From assembly GCF_002887595.1 (NCBI RefSeq), contig NZ_PEBU01000009.1:177228-241227 (forward strand): 64,000 nucleotides of DNA, given 5' to 3'. The stretch is from Bowmanella denitrificans (lineage in GTDB: Bacteria; Pseudomonadota; Gammaproteobacteria; Enterobacterales; Alteromonadaceae). The notes below the pieces were generated by a model that had not been told where the DNA came from, did no database searches, and saw only the letters and a program-made list of their open reading frames with translations. How positions within the stretch are numbered: the stretch's first letter is position 1; each line of letters begins with the position of its first letter. Position numbers and translations under genes: made by a program. Below are positions 59,820-64,000 of the stretch, piece by piece.

Positions 59820-61445
59820 ATGAACAACGCGATACGCATCCTGGCGCTGTGCGCCTGTTTCAGCGCGCCGGCGCTGGCAGACGCGCCCAGGTTGATAGTA
59901 CAAATCACGGTAGACCAATTGCGCGGCGATCTGCTGCACAAGTATCAAAGCAATTTTGTGGATAAGCGCAATCAAAAGGGTTTTAAGCGTTTCCTTGATG
60001 ATGGCGCCTTATACACAAACGCGCACTACCGTCATGCCACCACGCTTACCGCAGTGGGTCATGCCACCCTGGCCACCGGTGCACTTCCCTCTCAACACGG
60101 TATTCCGGCTAACAGCTGGGCAGACCGGCTCACGGCTGACAGTGTTTATTGCGTTGCGGATAAAAATACCCAGTTGCTTGGTGCAGACGGATACAGTGCC
60201 TCGCCGGCCAATTTGATGGCATCCACTTTTTCCGATGAGCTTTACCAGGCCAGCAGCGGCAAGGCCAAAATATTTGCCGTGTCCACCAAAGACAGAGGCG
60301 CAGTGTTGACGGGCGGGCACTTTGGCAAAGCTTTTTGGTTTGACAAAGGTACCGGCAACGTCGTCACCAGCAACTATTATTTCGACCAGTTGCCGGTTTA
60401 CGCCGAAGAATTTAATCAATCAGGCCTGAAAGACAGTTTTGCCGGTCAAAGTTGGGCGATGATGCTGGATGAAGGTCAGTATCACAACAATGCCGGCAAT
60501 CGACCTTTTCAAATTCCCCCCAAAGGTTTTAAGTCGGGATTCCCACATCAGATGCCGACAGAAACCGATAAAGACTATTACGGCATGCTGGCCTATACGC
60601 CATTTGGTGACAAGCTGACAGCCGAATTTGCCAAACGCTTAGTGATTCAGGCCGATATGGGTAAGGATGAGATCACGGATTATTTGTCTGTCAGCTTCTC
60701 GGTGAATGACTATGTTGGGCATATGTTTGGCCCTAACAGCCTGGAAGCTGAAGACAACCTGCTGAATTTGGATCGTACTCTGGCGGATTTTTTCAGCTTT
60801 CTGGATAAGCAGGTTGGCCTGAAAAATGTACTGATTGCATTGTCAGCCGATCATGGCGTGGATTCCATCCCAGAGTATAAGAAAAGCATAGGTTTTGCCG
60901 GATTCCGTGGCAATACGGGTAAACAGTTCGACGCTATCAATCAACAGTTAGCCAAGGAGTTTGATATTGAAGGCAAACTGGTACGCAAAACCTCCATGCC
61001 TTTTTTGTATCTTGATCTGGACTTGATTGCCGACAAAAATCTGGATATTCATGCCGTACAAAAGGCCGTAGCTGCCCATGCGGCTAAGTTGCCCGGCGTG
61101 GCCAAAGTGTTTACCCGCCAGCAACTGATGAGTGAAGATTTATCTTTCGATCCCATCGCCAGCAAAGTGCAGAACGCCTATGTCCCAAGCAGAGCGGGAG
61201 ATGTGGTGTTAGTGCAAGAACCTTCCAGTATGTTCGAAGGGTACTCGGCCGCCACACATGGCTCGCCGTACAAATATGATACCCATGTGCCGCTGTTTTT
61301 TACCGGTTGGAAAGTCAAACCTTACAGCAGCAGCCGCCAGGTTTCACCTGAGGACTTGGCAGTAACCTTGTCAGCGTTACTGTCTATCACTTACCCGGAT
61401 AAAGCCACCGGCCATCCTTTAGCGGAAATTGCAGAACTGCGTTAA
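59820..61445 (+). CDS. Secreted alkaline phosphatase / nucleotide pyrophosphatase family (PafA-like)
   Basis: 541 residues. Signal peptide cleaved near PALADAP. Metal Asp in VDQLRGDLL, nucleophile Thr77 within TLTAVGHATLATGALPSQHG, further metal ligands in SADHGVD and AATHGSPYKYDTHVPLFF. This is the Thr-nucleophile alkaline-phosphatase superfamily (PafA/PhoK/NPP). It should release phosphate from phosphomonoesters, possibly nucleotides, in the periplasm. AGAGGA precedes the ATG. It is last in the udk-nupC-oxygenase run and ends at a strong terminator. Confidence 0.92.
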   Translation: MNNAIRILALCACFSAPALADAPRLIVQITVDQLRGDLLHKYQSNFVDKRNQKGFKRFLDDGALYTNAHYRHATTLTAVGHATLATGALPSQHGIPANSWADRLTADSVYCVADKNTQLLGADGYSASPANLMASTFSDELYQASSGKAKIFAVSTKDRGAVLTGGHFGKAFWFDKGTGNVVTSNYYFDQLPVYAEEFNQSGLKDSFAGQSWAMMLDEGQYHNNAGNRPFQIPPKGFKSGFPHQMPTETDKDYYGMLAYTPFGDKLTAEFAKRLVIQADMGKDEITDYLSVSFSVNDYVGHMFGPNSLEAEDNLLNLDRTLADFFSFLDKQVGLKNVLIALSADHGVDSIPEYKKSIGFAGFRGNTGKQFDAINQQLAKEFDIEGKLVRKTSMPFLYLDLDLIADKNLDIHAVQKAVAAHAAKLPGVAKVFTRQQLMSEDLSFDPIASKVQNAYVPSRAGDVVLVQEPSSMFEGYSAATHGSPYKYDTHVPLFFTGWKVKPYSSSRQVSPEDLAVTLSALLSITYPDKATGHPLAEIAELR

Positions 61446-61469
61446 ACCTTGAGTGCTCGACCACTACCA

Positions 61470-61496
61470 AAAAGCAGCCCAACCGGGCTGCTTTTT
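61470..61496 (+). terminator. Rho-independent terminator of the nucleoside operon
   Basis: 11-bp stem AAAAGCAGCCC (61470-61480) / GGGCTGCTTTT (61485-61495), 4-base loop, T run. Confidence 0.94.
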
Positions 61497-61577
61497 TATC
61501 TGTATTCCCAGCAGCGTCAGGCTCTCTAATTAGCCAATGCGGTTAAGGAATTGTGGTCACTTTCAGGAGGGTTGAAC

Positions 61578-61642
61578 CTTTAGTGGGCCGGATTTAAATC
61601 CGACGACCCGGCTCCCGAATCAAGAGCGTGCTCTGGTTACTT
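61578..61642 (-). other. tRNA-3'-half-like structured element
   Basis: On the minus strand a 5-bp arm with 7-base loop (GCTCT-TGATTCG-GGAGC) is followed by GGGTCGTCGG and a second arm GTCGG-8 bases-CCGGC containing the 14-bp palindrome CGGATTTAAATCCG. It ends in GCCCACTA. The order resembles the anticodon and T arms plus acceptor of a tRNA, but there is no matching 5' half and the T loop is non-canonical. It may be a tRNA relic or a different structured repeat. Confidence 0.35.
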
Positions 61643-61649
61643 AAAAAAT

Positions 61650-61672
61650 AAAGGCCCCCAAAAGAGAGCCTG
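61650..61672 (-). terminator. Probable terminator of the DUF3718-like gene
   Basis: On the minus strand AGGCTCTC and GGGGCCT (with G-U pairs) flank a T-rich loop and are followed by TTATTTTTT. It lies about 40 bases after the stop of the small exported protein. Confidence 0.55.
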
Positions 61673-61709
61673 AAAAAGACCAGACGTTTCAGACAACAAG
61701 CCTGTTTGC

Positions 61710-62132
61710 TTAGTTAGCCTGGTAGGCTTTTGCAAAAGAAGTTAAACGCACGCCATTGCAAAATATGCCGTCCATCTGGCGACGTGTCAGTCCCAATGAC
61801 TCCACACCAGCAGACACTGCCTGCTTGCACAGCATAGATTCAGGACGCTCGTCTGCCACAACGAATTGATAAACTACGTTACTGGCCTGCACTGGCGCGT
61901 CGGCTCTGAACTGGCGAGCAAACTGGCTAATTGCCTGGCCATTGCACTTGATATCCTGATTAAACTCACGAGGTGCAGACTTACGGGCGGCTGCCACACC
62001 TTGTTCTGCGGCAATCACACAGATAGATGAAAACGGGCTGTTGTCAACCGCAACAAAGCGAAGATTGCCTTCTGACGCGAAAGACTGAGCACTAATAACT
62101 GTAGCCACTGCTGCAAATACAAACTTTTTCAT
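61710..62132 (-). CDS. Small exported protein, DUF3718-like
   Basis: 140 residues. Cleavable signal peptide (FVFAAVATVISAQSFAS). The mature part is two similar halves, each with an FVAVD/FVVAD start, an IC or LC pair and a later CNG (SICVIAAEQGV...KCNGQAIS, MLCKQAVSAGV...FCNGVRLT). The four Cys probably form two disulfides. This internal duplication fits DUF3718-type periplasmic proteins of Alteromonadales; function unknown. A/T-rich upstream region of 244 bases. Confidence 0.7.
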   Translation of the reverse strand: MKKFVFAAVATVISAQSFASEGNLRFVAVDNSPFSSICVIAAEQGVAAARKSAPREFNQDIKCNGQAISQFARQFRADAPVQASNVVYQFVVADERPESMLCKQAVSAGVESLGLTRRQMDGIFCNGVRLTSFAKAYQAN

Positions 62133-62349
62133 TACTACCTCGACAAGTCTGAATGTGAAATTTAATTACCTAACGAAGCAGATCCTACTGAAGAAAAGTG
62201 CATTAACCAAGCAATTTCTGTAACTTTATTACCAAAAAGAACTTTTTAACAGAAATTTAGCACAAAAATGGCAAAGGAATCACAAATAAATGTAATTTAA
62301 TTACAGAATGTGTTCATCCTAACATGCATCCACAACCTGTTCTCTGTCA

Positions 62350-62377
62350 GGCGTGGAGTTTGTGCAAACTCAACACC
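62350..62377 (-). other. Inverted repeat just after the DyP peroxidase stop
   Basis: GAGTTTG (62356-62362), TG, CAAACTC (62365-62371), extended outward with two mismatches (GGCGTG / AACACC). No T run follows on the minus strand, so it is a weak terminator candidate or an operator-like hairpin. Confidence 0.4.
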
Positions 62378-63294
62378 TATGCCTGGCGTTTAAGAAACTG
62401 AATTGAGGGGGCAAAAAATGCGGCACCAGTTTCAGGTACACTGTAGTCCAGCAATCGATCATAATTGCCCTGACGGTCACCAAAAATGCGGCTGTGCTGA
62501 ATTTGCATAAAAGGTTTCGGGCTTTTGCAGCAGGAAACAAAGAACAGCCCCTGATTCTGCATATCGCCATAAGGCATGCTTTGACGCAATATCTCAATGG
62601 GTCGGCCCGAAGTATCCACTAAGTTGGTGCGAGTGCTGTGGCTGTAAGCAACCCGGTCTTCCAAAGGAAACTCCACGTCATCTTCCCTGGTACGCCCCAT
62701 GATGACTTCCTGCTGGGCAATACTCACCCGGTTCCATCGGTCCAGGTCATGGCGGTAGCGCTGCACATGCACATAACTGCCACCGGCAAAGTCACTGTCT
62801 TCATCCCCTACAATGGCAACGGCGAGTTTTTTCATGCCTTTGGGATTGGTACTACCATCAACAAAGCCGGTCAGGTCACGTCCATCCAGATAACGAAACC
62901 CTTTAGTTTGTTCCACCAACTCGGCCTGTTCCTTCAATAGCTCATAGACCTCCACGCCAATGGCATGACAGATATCGGCACGATCTGCGCGTATTTGGAT
63001 AAAAAGGTCGCAAGGCACCACAGGAGCGTGACGGTCGTCACAAGTTAAATCCGGGAAGGGCGATAGTTCACGCGGGATCAATCCGGAATAAAGATCGCTC
63101 CAGTAATTACTGCCTATCGCCACCATTCCCGACACCATGGCCTCGTAGTGCTCTTCGTCGTAATGTTCGAAGATATCCAACATTTTGGCCAGTTTGCTAC
63201 GAATCATTTGAGTGTCATCGTCTGTTACGTTAAACAGCAGATATAAGGCATGCAGATTAGGCTCTGCACAGATCCCCTTTTGCGGCTGCGACAT
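62377..63294 (-). CDS. DyP-type heme peroxidase (YfeX-like)
   Basis: 305 residues. The distal heme motif is DLTGFVDGSTNP (GxxDG-type Asp), the heme-ligating His region is AYSHSTRTNLVD, and the C-terminal FFVSCCKSPKPFMQI with FAPSIQFL fits. Dye-decolourising peroxidases oxidise aromatic compounds or porphyrinogens with H2O2; this subfamily is cytoplasmic and no signal peptide is seen. The ATG at 63294 follows AGAGGA; the open frame extends 24 codons upstream. Confidence 0.93.
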   Translation of the reverse strand: MSQPQKGICAEPNLHALYLLFNVTDDDTQMIRSKLAKMLDIFEHYDEEHYEAMVSGMVAIGSNYWSDLYSGLIPRELSPFPDLTCDDRHAPVVPCDLFIQIRADRADICHAIGVEVYELLKEQAELVEQTKGFRYLDGRDLTGFVDGSTNPKGMKKLAVAIVGDEDSDFAGGSYVHVQRYRHDLDRWNRVSIAQQEVIMGRTREDDVEFPLEDRVAYSHSTRTNLVDTSGRPIEILRQSMPYGDMQNQGLFFVSCCKSPKPFMQIQHSRIFGDRQGNYDRLLDYSVPETGAAFFAPSIQFLKRQA

Positions 63295-63624
63295 GTGGTT
63301 CCTCTTGTATTCCCCGAACAGACAAAGGCCGGGAATCTGATGTCCCCTTTGCAACGCCTTTCTCAAAAAGTTGCCAAATTTATCGGCAATTGGATTATTG
63401 CTTTACAACTTATTGAAAATCAAATTGTTATTATACGCCAGAATGCGCAGGTGGACAGTTACGGCACACCACCCAGGAAGGCAGAAGCGCATAAAGTTCA
63501 GGAGCACTATAGCGTATGGAACGCTATAGAACAGCTTTAGCTGGCCTGCTATGCAGGTGTAGTGGTCTAATAAAACCAGACACCAAGTTAGGTGGTAGAA
63601 TCCAACCATCAAATGAGGTGAATA
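63295..63624. other. DyP upstream region and IS left end
   Basis: 330 bases without a credible gene. The first ~260 bases carry the DyP promoter region. From about 63558 (TGTAGTGG) the sequence is probably the left end of the IS3-family element, including a small inverted repeat around GGTCTAATAAAACCAGAC and the ribosome site GAGGTG of orfA. Confidence 0.5.
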
Positions 63625-63933
63625 ATGGCAATGGGACGTCGGAGTTTCACTCCGGAATTTAAACGAGATGCAGCGGCATTAGTGGTAGAACAGGGCTATT
63701 CGATAATGGAAGCCTGTTCAGCGATGAGCGTGGGTGAGACGGCAATGCGCCGCTGGGTAGCACAGCTACAAGCAGAGCGTCAGGGAATAACACCTGATGC
63801 CAAAGCCATGACACCAGAACAACAGCGTATCCAAGAGCTCGAGAAGCGCATTAAACGCCTGGAGCTGGAGAAAGATATCTTAAAAAAGGCTACAGCTCTC
63901 TTAATGTCGGACGACTTCAAAAGCATGCGCTGA
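63625..63933 (+). CDS. IS3-family transposase OrfA
   Basis: 102 residues. Helix-turn-helix of the transposase_8 type (SFTPEFKRDAAALVVEQGYSIMEAC, AMRRWVAQLQAE) followed by a leucine-zipper helix (RIQELEKRIKRLELEKDIL). It binds the IS ends. Near its 3' end AAAAAAG (63882-63888) is in phase for -1 frameshifting to give the OrfAB transposase. Start: the first of two close ATGs, behind GAGGTG. Confidence 0.92.
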   Translation: MAMGRRSFTPEFKRDAAALVVEQGYSIMEACSAMSVGETAMRRWVAQLQAERQGITPDAKAMTPEQQRIQELEKRIKRLELEKDILKKATALLMSDDFKSMR

Positions 63934-64000
63934 CAGACCAGTTGAGTGAGCAGTATCCAACCGCATTGGTCTGTCAGTTGTTTGACCTGCCCAGGTCGAC
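63882..64000 (+). CDS. IS3-family transposase OrfB (N-terminal fragment, -1 frame)
   Basis: The frame -1 to orfA is open from the A6G slip site to the window end and reads KKGYSSLNVGRLQKHALTD, later ALVCQLFDLPRS, the start of a typical IS3 OrfB before the rve integrase domain. The catalytic DDE part lies outside the window. Made mainly as an OrfAB fusion by frameshifting. Confidence 0.8.

Larger units (their letters stand above)
63558..64000 (+). mobile_element. IS3-family insertion sequence (left part, cut by window end)
   Basis: The presumed left end starts with TGTAGTGGTCTAATAAAACC; orfA follows, then an A6G slippery site and the beginning of orfB. The right end and target duplication lie beyond the window, so boundaries are inferred. 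Confidence 0.75.

Overview
The window is a chromosomal segment of a marine gammaproteobacterium, most likely an Alteromonadaceae relative (Alteromonas/Aestuariibacter/Lacimicrobium-like). The reasons are a complete Na+-translocating NADH:quinone reductase operon, several TonB-dependent receptors, a TRAP transporter, LytTR regulators, and enterobacterial-type housekeeping orders (lptD-surA-pdxA-rsmA-apaG-apaH; ispB next to rplU-rpmA-obgE; mdh next to argR). Base composition looks even throughout. Only the last ~440 bases (an IS3-family element) are clearly mobile. No rRNA, intact tRNA or CRISPR array is visible.

Layout: 1-3243, a partial aldo/keto reductase (-), a PLP ammonia-lyase and an exported amidohydrolase (+). 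3260-5933, a LytTR regulator / LytS-type kinase / LytTR regulator cluster (-), divergent from a TonB receptor (6463-9513). 9568-14936 (-), DUF1653, DUF3703, an M17 aminopeptidase, dinB under a strong LexA box, and a dCache chemoreceptor. 15208-17166 (-), an S9 peptidase. 17372-24538 (-), nqrABCDEF-apbE-nqrM behind a leader with competing hairpins. 25017-26195 (-), fabV. 26319-29343 (-), TRAP transporter dctQ-dctM-dctP. 29439-33968, bolA, an AlkB-like dioxygenase, rlmG, a secreted cyclophilin, a membrane-anchored unknown and djlA.

34250-40732 (+) is the envelope/ribosome operon lptD-surA-pdxA-rsmA-apaG-apaH, followed by a second chemoreceptor and a compact array of 50-bp hairpin repeats. 43212-45631 (-) holds folA-obgE and rpmA-rplU, divergent from ispB. 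Then come a Tat-exported metal-dependent hydrolase, mdh (-) and argR (+).

50352-61445 has a possible nucleic-acid/phosphoester scavenging theme: a secreted EEP-family nuclease/phosphatase behind an Oar-like TonB receptor (-), then a PhnD-like periplasmic protein coupled to an unrecognised membrane protein, uridine kinase, a NupC nucleoside transporter, a 2-oxoglutarate oxygenase and a secreted PafA-type phosphatase (+). The end carries a small secreted DUF3718-like protein, a DyP peroxidase and the start of the IS3 element.

Most genes are ordinary core genes. The items most worth a second look are the nqr leader RNA, the dinB operator embedded in a 16-bp-arm palindrome, the 50-bp hairpin repeat array, the PhnD-like/membrane-protein pair at 55137-56950, the nucleoside operon with an embedded oxygenase, and a tRNA-3'-half-like element near 61600. 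I did not find a convincing new defence or mobile system. All assignments come from reading the sequence; no database search was run.
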